Shown: positions 23,105 through 36,550 of the stretch, in pieces
How positions within the stretch are numbered: the first letter of the stretch is position 1
Layout of the letters: each line of letters starts with the position of its first letter
NCBI GenBank assembly: GCA_003254905.1
Contig: QANU01046033.1
Location: forward strand, 193,597 to 257,596
Length of the DNA: 64,000 nucleotides
Source: Nissolia schottii
Taxonomy: Eukaryota > Streptophyta > Magnoliopsida > Fabales > Fabaceae
Direction: 5' to 3'
The notes under the pieces: generated by a model
What the model was told of the DNA's origin: nothing
The model's database searches: none
The model's input: only the letters and a program-made list of their open reading frames with translations
Position numbers and translations under genes: made by a program

Positions 23105-24779
23105 ACGCTACTCTCTCGTGGGTTCCAACCGCAGCAACGCGCTTTCATTCTGTAACTATCACTCGCTCACTCGTCAGTCCTCTTAACCTTACTCTCCTCC
23201 TAGTCTAGGGTTTTTGCTTTTCGCTCAATTTTTTTGAATTCCATGCAATTCCGATTCCAACCCTTGAATTGAATGTCGTTTGTGCGGGAAAAAAATGGGT
23301 ATAATTAGCGACTTATGATTTGATGCAATGCGAATGAGGAACTGTTAATGTTTTGTTGAAAGATTCTCTCTTTTTCCCCCTTTTGCTAGGTTTTTTGTTT
23401 TTTTGTTAAATTGCAAATCTCGGTTCTGCATATGTGGTTGTGCACTGCACCCTGTGACCTATGCTGTACATTGGTTTTGTATGATTGGGATAGATACTCT
23501 GATACTCTCTTGGTCTTGTTTACCCTTGCCTTCTTGATCCATGTAAAAGTCATTCAATTGACATTGATGGAAGTAAACTTATACATTAACTCCTACTTGT
23601 TACTATTCCCACTCACAAGAAAAGAAAAAAGAACTTATCTTTCATCCACATATACCTTATAACCAGCTGGATTAATAGATTCCAAGACATTAGATACTGG
23701 ATAGCAGAGTTGGCCGTATCTTCTTTGCTTTTAGCTAGCTCTATGTATCTCAGCAAGAGTAAGTGCTAATGTGAGATACAATTTTTCTGCAGTAATTTCA
23801 TGTGATCAATGCGTGGAGGTGTGTGTTACCTACCAAGATCACTCAAAGTAGCTCGCGTAAATATGTTTACAGTTACAATGGCATTTGATCCTTCCACTTG
23901 CGATATTGGACATCTTTTAACACTTACCAACCCGTGTCGAATTGTTTTCGAGTGGAGAATTATTTCAAAAGTATTTTGAGGTAGCAGCATAAACCACTGG
24001 CTAGTTCAAGAAATGGAAGGGTGTGCCACCTTATGTATTAAGTTTTTACTGGATGCGCTAGTTTCCAATGAGCATCATGAAACAAGCATAGAAGAAAATC
24101 AGTGCAATGAACACTGTAGTTTTAATCTACTTTGAGTAGCGGATTTCTGAGTGTTGCTGAATCCTTATGGACGTTGTAAACATGCTGTATCATTTCCATC
24201 GTGAATGTAGATTTTTCATGGTTCTCTGAGAATCTGGGCATGCTTTGGAAGATCGTTGGTGACAGATTTTTGTGGTTGTTTGAAGATTCAGATCGCAAAA
24301 CATCTTTGGTTATCTCAACGATGAAGCTAAATTGACGTCAATTTTGAGAAAATGGAATTCTATGTTCTCTTTAGACTTTAATTATTAGATTATTAGATCA
24401 ATTAGTTACAGAGAGGGCCCTATCTAAATTGTGAGACTTGCTTAGGCATTATTAAGAAAATATTTACAATTATATCATTGTGTCATTAGGGGTTTAAATA
24501 GGATTTGTTTTGGTCCTAGACTACTAGTTGTCTTAAGGATCTCACCTCAACCCATTGCATATAACACAGTTCATGCTTGACAGATGGCCATATTGGCAAC
24601 CTTTCTACAGTTATGGATATTGGTCTTTGTATGTACCATATCTACTTCCGAATAGGTTAACAAGTATCACTTATGCCGCTGAAAAGATTCTCCACGTTTG
24701 ACCTGGAACGCATCTTAAACAATATTTCATTTGCCCACTAAAAGAAAGTACAATTTACAACTATTTTTTTGTGGGTCCT

Positions 24780-24985
24780 TTGAAGTTAGAGAAATTCTTC
24801 CTTAGGCACAAGACTAACACCTTATTTTTGGAAAGACACAATAAAAGTGGGTCTCACCATATTTGTTGTGTGTACTACCAAGTGTTTTTGAGTTTCTTTT
24901 GACGAGATTCACTTTTATTGTGTACCTCCAAGAATAAGAATGAGGTGTTAGTCTTGTGTCTTGGAAATAATTTCTCATAAAGTTA
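24780..24985. mobile_element. fold-back MITE in the 5' UTR intron
   Basis: The element is 24789-24976 (188 bp). Its two halves are inverted copies: GAGAAATTCTTCC and ACAAGACTAACACCT on the left pair with GAGAAATTATTTCC and ACAAGACTAACACCT on the reverse-complemented right. Flanks TTGAAGTTA and ATAAAGTTA (7 of 9 matching) suggest a decayed 9-bp TSD, as in Mutator-derived MITEs. Confidence 0.6.
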
Positions 24986-25978
24986 TCACTGCTAAATAGC
25001 ATGCCAAATAGCACTCTGGTGGTGGAAGAATATATAAAATGGGTAATTGTTTAAAAGAATATATTGATTTTCACTTTTCATTGTCATTCCTCCCAGTTGC
25101 ACTATTGTTTTTTTTCCCCCCTCATTTTTTAAAGTCTACCGACCATCAAGAACATTCTTAAATCGTAATTATGGATTTGAGAAAAGTCCTGTTCGTTGTT
25201 TCTTCCTTAGTGTAAGTGTATTATAAATTTTCCCGCATCAATTTGTGAGCTTAACATAAATTGGCTACTCTTCAAACGCTAATTTGGGTTGGAATAATCT
25301 TTTGGAATGGGGGACATATAAAGTAACATATGTACAACCTAAGGAAAGTTTGAGAGTCTGAGACTGAGTCATAGCAAGCGGATTAATGGATTTGATGCTA
25401 TAGTCGAACTCAACTATATGATCATTTGAAAACCATTATTGTTTACTCATGGTCAATTATATTTACACGAAATTATAAAACTTTCACCGGTTGTTTCATC
25501 CTGTAATCTTCTTTGGGATAGGTTAAATTTCTTAGCTTCTCTGCGTGCTTTTAAGGTTGTCAAATATTCACAACAATTGGAGAACTGTTTTGAGTTTATT
25601 TTTGTTGATTTTTCCATTAGCAGGATTTTTAGTCTCTCTTAGTATAATTTTCTGTTTTGAAAAAAAATTTAATTGTATTTGTGAGTTGTGACTCTGGTTG
25701 ATGTGAACTTTAACCAAAGTCAATTCTTGACTTCCTGTGGCTCCGGAGTTTTGGTGGAACTACCTAAATTAATACCTTTTGCTTTTAATATATTTCTGAC
25801 ATTCATTTGGAAACTTCTGCTGTTTCTATTTCCTAGCATGCCACGTTCTGTTTGTGGAAGAAAAAAAAGTAGAAGAATGAAGATAAATTTTAGTTTTCTG
25901 ATTTTTTTTTTCCTTTTTGGTTTCTAATTTAGAGCACTCTGCATTAATCAAAGTGAAACTTAGGCTTTGGGAAGAGAG

Positions 25979-28900
25979 ATGAGTGGAAGTGGCAGAAAGC
26001 ACTATTCAAACAGGGATTTCAGAGATGATCCTGAATTTCCAAGGTATGCATACCGTGTTCCATCCTTTTGTTTCAGATCGTTCTCTGTCCTATGTCTCAT
26101 GCTTGTTGTGCTGTACCTGTTTCCTTTAATTTCAAGGCCGTCTTAGTACTTTTTACTGATTTCTATTTTATTCTTTAACAGCAAGGTAGTATTTCAAATT
26201 ATGTCACCCTTTTCTCTAAGAAATTTTAGATCTTCGACGGGGCTGTGCGTGCTTAATTTCCAGATGGTGTTGGTTTTGTTAATTGTTTGCCTTTTTTTGG
26301 ATAATGCCACGTCTAGGAGTAGCCGGAGCAGGAGCAGGAGCAGGAGCCCGGCATGTGATTTCAGGGGGGATTCAGAATTCAACGACAGAAAAAGAATGAG
26401 AACTGGAGGATTGACAAAACCATGTAGAGACTTTGCTGTTGGAAAATGCAGAAGAGGCAGTCATTGCCATTTCCTTCATGATGGTAATCAAAATTATGAG
26501 GATGGTTGGGAAAGTAGACACAGGCAAGATGGATCTCCCAGATATGACGCTCCCCGTGAGAGTTCGGACTATTCTCTTAGGAGTGAAAGATCTAATAAAC
26601 CTTGTATTAATTTTGCAAAAGGAAGTTGTAGAATGGGTGCATCGTGCAAGTATGTACATCATGACAACTCTGATCGGTTCAGTAAAATTTCTGGGGGTGA
26701 ATCGACTAGAGAAAGGGAATTTGATAGAAGGCGCATGGAGAATTCTTTTGAGCACGGTGGTGGGCGTGGTCCAAACCACAGTGGTGATATTCCGTGCAAA
26801 TTCTTTGCTTTTGGAAATTGTCGTAATGGTAATAATTGCAGGTTTTCTCATGATAGGCAAGCATGTAAGAGCCCCGATAGAAGATTAAGGGATGATAGGT
26901 CAAGGAGTAATCAAGTTGGAGATCAGGCATTGGAAATACCAAAATTAAATGATTCAATTAGTCCCAATGGAAGAAGGGTAAGGGATGATAGATGGGGTTT
27001 AGATAGCAATATGACTGATGCAGATGAAGTGTGGAACGGTCTAAAACAGAATGATTTTGTTGCTGTCTTTGATACAGCAAAACCAGTTGAGGACAATAGA
27101 AATGGAATTATGGGTGCCCCAAGGCCTGGATTCACTGGCTTGCCAGTGAGTGATGGATGGGACCATGATTTAGATAAGAACAGAATGTGTGTCGAATCGT
27201 CGTTTCCAGGTGATAAGAAGGAAACCAATGGTTGGGAAGCAGGACATGCCGGAGCCATTATGCGCTGTTCCCAGTCAATAAGTACAGACATTTGGCCAGG
27301 GGATGAAAAAATGTCTCCTGATTGGAAGTATGGGCAGAATAAGCAGCAAGTTGCTCCAGGTAATCACATGCTTGATGTTCCTGTTACTAAACATCCTTTG
27401 TCCATTGAATATCCACTTACTTTGCCTGAGTAAAGCCAAGTTTTGAAACAGAATCCTGTTATTGCATTGACATGTGAAGATAAGTATGACATAAACTGAT
27501 GTGTTGATTCACATGTTAACCTAAACTTTTCCTCTACTTTTGTTTTGCCAGGGCAAGGATTTAATCAAATTGCTCAAAATCTAAATGCTTCGCATCCTTC
27601 AAGCCATCATGTGGTTGGGCAAAGTCAAGTGGCACTTTCCATAGTTCCTCCAAGAGTAGGAAGTGTTGAAGGTATGCAGAACCAGGACATCTCGGCCGAG
27701 AAAAGGTACACTGTTGAGCCAAATGCCATGGGGGCAAATCTATCGCAAGTTGGTTCAAGAAATCCATCAAATCAGAACATGGTGAACAAAGAACAGCTTG
27801 CTCATCTAACCAGTATCTCAGCCTCTTTGGCGCATATCCTTGGGTCAGTTCAGCAGCTCCCACAACTTCAAGCTACTTTAAATTCTCAAGATGCAAGGGA
27901 TACTCCCTTCTTAGGCAAAACTGAAGGGTCTGGTAAGCCTGTTTTCACAACATTCATCAATTCAGATCCTGCCGTTGGATTGCGGAAGCGGTATGATCCA
28001 ATATGTGACAGTATCGAACCAAAGAATGCAAATGAGAGCAGGGTCCACCCATCCTTGTCCCCGGTTAAAAAAATTACACAAGATGCAGTAGAAATTCGAT
28101 CAATGTTGCCCAACTCCGGCAGACAAAATTTGGACGGTTCTTGTAAAACTGCCATTCAGTCACAGCCACGTGAAAACACTGATGTTAACAAGGGGAAAGA
28201 TGTAGCGGTAGCTGAAGAAATGCAAGCTTCTCAAGGTGCTAACATAGTCACAAAAGAGAATAATAGTCCTTCACAAAACATGGACCAAAATGGTGGAGCT
28301 GATGAGGCCAAGAAAACAAAGGATGTGAAGCGGATTCGTGCATTCAAATATTCATTGGTGGAGTTTGTTAAGGAGCTTCTGAAACCAACATGGAAAGAGG
28401 GTCAAATCACCAAGGAAGATTATAAATCAATTGTGAAGAAAGTTGCCGATAAAGTAACCAGTACGGTGCAGCGGGTAAATATTCCTCAGACACAGGAGAA
28501 AATTGACCACTACTTATCATTGTCGAAACCAAAGCTTAGCAAACTCTTACAGGTCAGTGGTGGTTCTCTTACGAATTCCAGTTATATGAATGAAGCATTC
28601 CAAATCTTGTCCCCCATTTCATTTGGTTTTATTGATCAATGTGAATCTGTGTGCAACGCCAGACCCTTGGAACTTTGCAGAAGGCTTGATTTTGGATGTG
28701 GAGTTTTTTGGATGAGAAAGTAAACTTTATTCATAAAGAAGTCTTAACATAGAAATGATACATCAAATCGATATTTAATCAGAAACATGTATTCCACACT
28801 TTCAACTAACCAACAATATGTGGTTCTACTTATTCCTAGACCATAATGTCTAAACATCTTCACACCAAAGACAAACACGAAAAGTGTCGAGTTAAAGAAT

Positions 28901-30301
28901 GTGTTAAACCTTCTGACAAAGTAGATTTGAACATCTCCACCATTTGCAAGATCATCAAAACAGAGATACCTATAAGGGAACCCAAAACAACTACAGATTG
29001 AGATAACAAAAATGAAACAAAGATACAATATTTTCCGTTGACAGAATCAATAGATTTGGACAAATATGTTCAAGATCTAACAGGTCCGAATCATTTATTA
29101 GACAAGGAAAATCCTAAGAAATGAAAAAGAAAATAATGACTCTCCAACCTAAGAAAAAGGGTGACAAATTGGGGGTGTGGTTAAGCGGAAGAGGTTTATC
29201 TTTTGTTAATTAAATGTTAAGGTTTGATTTTTGGTTTTGGATATAGAACAACTTTAAATTCTCTCCGAGATGCTTATAAGCCAGCCTGATCTTGTAAAAG
29301 GAAAAAAAAGGGAAGTAAAAGGTTGACAATCCATTATTAACACTAGAAAAAAAGAAAAGCGGGATGAATGAGAAAGAAGGAGGATTAGGACCGACTTAAA
29401 CGCAAGATGTGGATAAGTTACACGAAAGTTGTCGAATGGTAAGGTATTTAAATTGAGAGCCTTTTTATTTTTTTGTGCTATTGAGAGATCTGTTTATGCT
29501 TTTCACAGGCTTTTGTAATTATATATACTAAATCTAATTAATACACAACCGGTCTGGGAACTTTTATCAATTATTTTTGTTCAATTAATATATAAAGTCA
29601 TTTATTTCTGTTTACTCAGCAATTTAAAGCTTTGGGAGAAATGATACGTGACATGATAATAGCTTCTTTATGACCAAATGGTTTAGAGTTTGATTCTTGT
29701 CGCTCTCATTCTACTAAATAAAATAATGAGTTTTAACACAAGGTAGGTGAGCTGGTGTTTATCACTGCTTCAAGACCAAGCAACTCTTGCTTCAGAGGAC
29801 GTGTTAAGATGTCATTCATTTGCCGCTCGTGAAAAACTTAAGCTTTTGGAAGAGATACTTCATGACATGAACATCTATTTCAAATGAAGCTTTAATTATT
29901 TGCATTTGCATTGGATAAAGTTGTTGCTTTGTGATTTGGTGATCATGGGTTTTTCTAGTTGGAAAGCAATGTCTTTGCCCGCATAGATAAGACTGCATAT
30001 CAGACCCTGCAATAATTTGAGCCTTATGCATTAGGCTATCCCTTTCTTTTAATCCATCAGACTTTCGCGACTAATCTCCAAAAGACTTGGAGCTCCATGA
30101 ACATGATTATTGCTCAAGGTGGATCCACCCTATCCTTTTTGCCAGCTTCTGAATCTGCATTAGCATTTGAGACACGTTTATTTGTCAAAGTTCCATACCT
30201 GTGAAACTAATGGCGATTACTTTTGGTTTTTATAGCAGCATGTCTTATGATTGTTCTGTGTTTGGTTGCAGGCATATGTGGAAAAGGTTCAGAAGGCTTA
30301 G
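25979..30301 (+). CDS. CCCH zinc-finger protein (C3H38-like), three fingers
   Basis: Four coding exons: 25979-26043, 26317-27359, 27552-28552 and 30272-30301. All introns are GT-AG; the total is 2139 nt, giving 712 residues. Residues 22-33 form an SR-like run. Three fingers of type C-x7-C-x5-C-x3-H start at about Cys58, Cys118 and Cys182. The middle is long, polar and low in complexity. The C-terminal helical segment ([14 protein letters not shown], then [16 protein letters not shown]) is conserved in this plant family and continues into the tiny last exon, AYVEKVQKA. Fingers of this type bind RNA, so a nuclear RNA-binding or processing role is likely; no exact function is claimed. Retention of intron 3 (1.7 kb) would end the protein at 28723 with an unrelated tail. 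The name comes from recalled similarity to Arabidopsis C3H38. Confidence 0.87.
28740..29100 (-). other. unrecognised ORF-bearing stretch in intron 3 of the CCCH gene
   Basis: The minus strand holds open frames of 94 and 67 codons (28744-29028 and 28860-29063). The second includes a hydrophobic run ([19 protein letters not shown]). No family is recognised. It may be a decayed insertion or chance. Confidence 0.2.
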
Positions 30302-31770
30302 TGCAAGCATAGAGGCGTGGCTGTGTAATTTACTGACCACGTTTTGGTAGGCATTATTGTTTTCCTTATGTATTATGTGCGTGTTTCGCTACAAGTTCTA
30401 TTCTTTTTTCTTTTGGATCCTTTAGATCAGTTGATAGTATTAATCGACTAACCTTTGCAGCTCGTGTACATATATAAACTCAGAGCTGTTTTTTTCTGTC
30501 TTTCTATTTCTTTCTGGCAAATGACTTATGCTAATAGACAGAAGTTTACAACCCGAGTAATTGGTAGTTAAGTGGGGTTGATTTCATTTGTGTTATTTTA
30601 ATTCACCTGTTTGATGCGAGTAAAGGAACAGAGTCGCATACATGGGACGAATTTGTTCCTTTGGAATTGGATTGTCCAACACTTGTTACATTCAATTCTC
30701 ACCATAGCACAACTCATGTTGATAATGGATGTGCTGTTTGAACTAACTCATTTACAATTAAGTTAATAATACTTAAAATTTGTAAACAATATTAAGTTCC
30801 GCATTATTTGAGTATGATGAAAATAACTTTATAAGAGTTGGGACAATTCTCTCTGAGATTTTTTTTAAGGAGATTTTTCAATGAGGTATAATTTCTAACT
30901 TGCGTGTGGAGTACCTTATCGTGTTTGGAATCTTATCGTTTTGTTAGATTTCTTTTATCTTTTTGGGTTTGTTACAGCATGTTACTTATAAAAAAAGAAA
31001 AGAGTTGCCATTCTTTTCATCTAAATCTCAAATAATTATATTTCTTCATCATTCCCAAATGTCTTATGTTACTTATTATATGCTGGCTTTCAAAGATGAG
31101 CAATGGCAGAATTTATTATTATTTTTTAAAGGTTTACAATAAATTATAAAGGACGAAACAATACGTGGATTTACATAAAAAAAATATCTACATCTTGCAT
31201 CAAAAAGACAAAAACAATATGTCTATTGAAAAGCAAGAGAAACAAAGTGAGTAATCATTCAGGAAACTCGTAAGTAATCATTACCAGTTAACTAGTAATA
31301 ATCTTTGGCAAAAAAGATCGAAGTTGAATGGTCATATCCTGAGAAAAGATCGTGGACGATGTGGGGTTCTGGCTTTATATTCTTCAAATCAATATTAACT
31401 GTCTTTCGTTAGCTGATTGGACAGATATACAGTAAGAGAGATGTTATTTACATTGATTAATATAAATAACATTATAAAAAAATTAATATTATGTAGATAA
31501 ATATTATATAAAAAAAATTGAAATTATAAAAAAGATGAACGATGAACTTATTTTTTATTGTGTGAGTCATCTTTAATGAGTATCAATTATTACTAAATGA
31601 TACTGAAGAATATATTACAACATGTATCAACTAATTAAAGATCAAATATCAATAAAGAGGAACAAATCACTGTATCCACATCACTCCTTGTGGTGCAACC
31701 AAATGCTATCATCTCATGGTTTACTTCGTATAAATTTTTATATATATATATACACATACTTTTTTAAATG
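30302..31770. other. CCCH 3' UTR and intergenic DNA
   Basis: The first few hundred bases probably form the 3' UTR. The rest is AT-rich with no gene recognised. Confidence 0.45.
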
Positions 31771-31779
31771 TAAAATTAA

Positions 31780-32215
31780 ATTAAATTAAATTTGTGGTGC
31801 ATTAAATAATAAAAAAATAACTATCACTTCCTTTTTTTATTTCTCCACTCACACATTAACTATGTGGACTCACTATTTACTATTCACAAACATTTTTAAG
31901 TATATGTATAAACTTTTGAACTGACGTGTACAAATTTTTTAATAACCAAAAACAAAAAAAATATTGTGAAAACATAAACAAAGATAAAGAAGAAATTTTT
32001 TGTGCTGAGATCCACAAACTTTTCATATACATGCACAAATTTTTTTAAAAAAATAAATATGCTAAAAATGAAAATAAAAACTCTTGGATTCATAAAAATT
32101 AAGATGTAAACAAAAAAAAATGAGAGATTGAGTAAAAAGAGAAAAAAGAATAAAAAAACAAAAGAGTATTAAAAAGATAAAGTTGTATAACAATTAAGTT
32201 GTGCGCATTGCTTTT
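31780..32215 (-). repeat. dispersed repeat, inverted copy of 39200-39800
   Basis: Read on the minus strand it shares ordered landmarks with 39200-39800: GCGCACAACTTAATTG against GCGTACAACTC, then AATCCAAGAGTTTT, then several TTTGTGCATGT/TTTGTGGATC words, and last TTATTTAATGCACCACAAAT against CTATTTAATGTATCACAAAT. The boundaries are approximate. Confidence 0.55.
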
Positions 32216-34073
32216 TTCCTATTTCAACAATGACTTGTTAATAAATCAATCAACGATATATATGTTCCGTACGCCTTTCCCTTTATCTTTTTCCTCGCTT
32301 CTTTGTACATCCTCGAAAATGCATGCCGACTAAACCACAAATTGAGAGAATACGAATCCAAAACAAAACAAAGGCCCCTAAATATATCCCAAACACAGAG
32401 TGTAATTTGGTTAGGATACAACTCCAAAGAAGAGCTTTCCAAAGGCCATAGATAGACCAAACAAGGATAGCAACACTTTTGGCTTCCTTTTTCCTGAAAT
32501 GGGAAAGTATGAAATTCCTCACACACTAAGCAATTAAGTCACTATAAAGTCCTGACTCTGAGGAATTGAGGTGGAGTTGAATTCGATGACCCCCCCTTTT
32601 TCTTTTCTTTAACTCTCTTTAGTATGGTGGTGGAAAAGTGAAAATATGCATGGTGTGGTGTCAGATCTGACCCAATCCTCCTCGTAAACATGTGCTTCCA
32701 TATATACTACACTATTCTTAATAAGATTGTGTATCCCTTTTATAAGGCCATTACCCCAAACCCGTTTATGCTCTTACATTAAATCCCTCTCTCGTTTTTG
32801 ACTGGTTTGGTTGAGCAATTTGAACCAAGTTCCATATCTTGATTCTCTCTCTATATATATTATTCACAGGAACTTCAATTTCAATACATTAATATAATAT
32901 TTTTTGATATTATAATTTAATAACATATTATGTAACCAGTAAAAATTATTTGACTAACGAGCGCATAGATTAGTCGATGGAGATTGTTCTAGGTTCATCA
33001 TAGGTATTCAATTTTAGCCCTAATTAAATATGTGCTACATTCAGGGAAGGAGAAAGTTTGTCGCCTATAACAAATTGACATATTATTTTAAAAGTTATTT
33101 AAAATATAAGATATAACAAGTTGACATTTTAATATAATATCAAATCTTGTCTTATATATACCGTTAATAGTTTTTTTGTTCTTTTTTTTTTTTAAATTAA
33201 GTGGCCAACATTAATTATTGGATAAACTCTCTATCATCTTAAAATTGATTGACAAAATCTAGCTAAGAGAAAAGAGTTGCTCAAACTCTTATAGATGTTA
33301 TCTTGGCTATATGTCCATATCTCTAACCTGAGATATTTTTTTTGGTATCTTAGTGGCACTAAATTTTGAACCTTTAATTTCATGCACATTATCTAAACTC
33401 CTAACCATCTGACCGTTCCTAGTGACTTCCCTCGCCGAGACTTTACCACTTGGATCAAAAAGCAAAGTTCAACTGCAATTAGCTGGCTGGAAACATACAG
33501 AAATCGTATATTGCAGATCAATAAGATGGACTTCATTTCAAATTCAATATTTGGTCTTTCTCCTAAAAGTCTAAATATCTCATAATGCTATAGCTGTAGT
33601 CTAAATGCTTAATTGTGAGTGAATGAAATCAATCAAAGTGTACGTGTTGACGTGTGTTGTAGGTCCACCTTGATCATTGTTTTTCAGGTTTCAATTCAAA
33701 CTTTTGCAAAGTGTAAAAGACTCTAATTGCAAAATTGAATTAGCATTATTAGTCCCCACCCCCTCCAAAAAGAAAATTGAAGATTCCCTTCACTCTGTAA
33801 TATGCTCACAAAATTCGTGTGTCATGTGTTATGTTGTTACTGATCATTTAATGTACTATATTGAGTACGCAAAAATTTCTTTCCTTTTGTCAACATGATT
33901 TAATGGATAGTCTTATCAATAAATTTCATTCATCGTAGACAAACAGTACACGTACATTCACATGACGGATGGTAACAAGAAATGTCCTCCATGAAACATT
34001 AATTTCCAATCAACCAAAACAACGCGGAAAAGGAATATTAATTAGATTCTATTACGGATCAAGTAAAAAAGAA

Positions 34074-34121
<48 letters not shown>

Positions 34122-34524
34122 CTAAGAATGATATAGAACTCTTTTAAACTAATGATGCATAAAAATTAAACTCAAAAATTAATTATAACCAAATAGTAAA
34201 AAATGTACAAATGTAAAACTACTAATTGTATGTGTGTAATTGATGTATGAAAAGTCTTGGCCAGTGAGAAGAGAAAGGCAAAGAGCAGGGAACCGAACGT
34301 GCGAGAGATTTGTTTTGGTATCCAATGCCACGTGAGATGGACGATGGATGGAAACCCTAGCAAGCACAAAATGATTGCTTTGTGCATGCGCAAGCGTATA
34401 ACAACATATATATTTACAGAATTATGACATGTATAAGTCATGAGATATATAGAAGTCGTATATGACAGGTGTGTGTTGTACTTGAGAATTCTGAAGAAAA
34501 AAAATCATTTAAAAAAATAAAATA

Positions 34525-34569
<45 letters not shown>

Positions 34570-36317
34570 AATGATCACATAGTACTATTGCCCCACCATC
34601 TCTTATCATCATCATCCTGAGGTTGTTGGCTTATGTACTTTGGTTTGGCATATCAAATTTGCTGCTTCCTTCTGACTGTATCTTCTAAGTATTTATTTCA
34701 TTTCATACGACTTATTTTGCATATATATGTGTGTGTGTGGTACAAATACTCCCTTTCCAATTTCCTTGCTTCTTTTTTCAAATTTGTGCTCTCCATGTTC
34801 ATAAGATTGTGTTCCATATGTATGTTAATTGATTCATCTACATGTAAATTGTAATGAAACTATATATTACCGAAAAACTTTGATCTGGTCCAAATCCTTC
34901 AATTAGTTTGCATGGACCACCATCATCTCTAATTTTGATTGAATATGATAGATGCTAATCCATTATTGCTTCATCAGCTTTGGAGCTATAGTTAAAAATT
35001 TCAATTTAATTAAAGCATATTTTGTCTTCTTTTAATCAATGCCTTCTTTAATTACGATGACCAATCAAGATAGGTACCTTAATTCCTTAATCAGATGTCT
35101 TGAGTTTGAGTCCTAGGAATGGAAAAAATTCTTGTTAGAGCCTCTACCCCTTTTAAGAGACCTCAGTCGAGTCGGATCGAGTTAGTCGGGTTTCTCATTA
35201 TAGAATCTGGATGCCGGTGGTTCAGTTGAAACCATAACAGGATACTCTAGCATATTTGAATCATTTTGGTGTATAATTTCTCCTTGATCATCGGTTATTA
35301 ATTAAGGCGGTCTACTCATCTCTTATATGTTGTTAATTTGAATTTTTTCGGCAGAAAGGTTATTTTCTATTGAACCAAATGACATCAACATTCAAGGTGC
35401 GTTTAATGCTATAGATATTGAATTATTAATTGGGTTGTGTATGGTTTTTCATTTGATGGAGAATTCCTTCTAGTTTTGGAAAATATAACATCATCAGCTT
35501 CCTCTTTTATAGATTAGTTGGCTTCAAGCACACGTATACCACCTTAATTATTTGGTGGTAAGCTAATTTCTCATTAAATGTAATGATCACTAATGATATT
35601 GATATTTCAATCGTCTTGTATATATGTTAATGTTTTTGAAAGCATATATCATGTTATTTGAACTGATCATTTCTAAGGCCCTTTTCTTCTTAAAATAGGC
35701 GTGAGATACAATTGTGTAAGACATAATTAAAATAATTTATATTAAACAAATCTTTAATTCTTTTAAAGTGTATTTGACCAACATATGATTAGTTAGAATG
35801 ATAATGATCCTTAGTCAATAATATTGGGTTCAAGCCTTAGAAATAAAATAATATATGCTAAAAGAGATCATCCCATTTAGTTCATTAAACTGAATGTAAC
35901 ATGTCATGAGTCGTTCACCGAATACAAGTTTTGAAAGAAAAATAATTGATGTTGTGATGAGGGTGTGAAAAAAAAAAAAAAAGCTCTTCTTGAAATCAGT
36001 GATTCAATAGCATAAATCCAACAATACATATATAGGACAAATGGAGGTGACGTCAAAATTAATTATGACTTTGGAATTGTCTCTCATTCATCAATAAATT
36101 ACCCTAATTGCTCAGCCACTGAGAAAGGGGTTGGATCAAATTCAACGGAAGTTGTGTTCTACATATCAATGATGGTACCTTATTATTCCACATAACTTTA
36201 TGAGAGTAACTGGATGAACTAACAAGAGATTGATCATTAATTAGTAAAACACATGTAGTTTAATTCTAGCAATTCTAGGGAACCAAAAAGCTATGCACCA
36301 AATTAATCTTTTTCAAA
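32216..36317. other. long intergenic region with microsatellites
   Basis: No gene is recognised. TA tracts lie at about 34077-34117 and 34526-34563. At about 35070-35235 a stretch with TTGAGTTTGAGTCCTAGGAA and a following GAGACCTCAGTCGAGTCGG resembles the tRNA-related SINE tails common in dicots; this is a weak call. A G-box-like CCACGTGA lies near 34328. Confidence 0.4.
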
Positions 36318-36550
36318 TAATACTATTTGTACACCTAAAAAACTAACACTCGTATACACCTATACAGAGAAATAAATATTACAAAATAGATAAACAAACA
36401 TTATCACTAAACATTAATGCGTGCACAGACACACATATGTATAATAATGCTTGTTTATGTGTTTGATAATACTCATTTTCTGCTTTGTAATGTTCATTTC
36501 TCTATATGATGTATATAAAGTGTCAAATTTTGTAGTGTACAAATAACATG
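36318..36550. mobile_element. fold-back MITE-like element
   Basis: Inverted halves of about 100 bases. ATTTGTACACC, ATACACCTATACAGAGAAAT, ATTACAAA and CATTATCA on the left pair with ATTTGTACACT, ATACATCATATAGAGAAAT, ATTACAAA and GTATTATCA on the reverse-complemented right. Length is about 230 bp, with no coding. The TSD was not resolved. Confidence 0.5.

Larger units (their letters stand above)
22930..25978 (+). other. 5' UTR and long 5' UTR intron of the CCCH gene (inferred)
   Basis: A CT-rich, leader-like stretch at about 22970-23210 is followed by T-rich intronic DNA. A polypyrimidine tract and AG acceptor lie at about 25905-25932, 46 bases before the ATG at 25979. A 5' UTR intron of over 2.5 kb is inferred. 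A 188-bp MITE lies inside it. The exact donor and transcription start cannot be fixed from sequence. Confidence 0.4.

Noticed and set aside
26201-26316. Protein start at 26201 (hydrophobic N-terminus) for the CCCH gene
   Set aside because: That stretch is intron 1: an AG acceptor at 26315-26316 joins in frame to the short exon starting [10 protein letters not shown] at 25979.
26372-27291. Minus-strand ORFs over the CCCH exons
   Set aside because: Antisense shadows; the plus frame has three spaced CCCH fingers and good splice sites.
28744-29028. Minus-strand 94-codon ORF in CCCH intron 3 as a gene
   Set aside because: No family resemblance, promoter or splice partner; listed only as an unexplained stretch.
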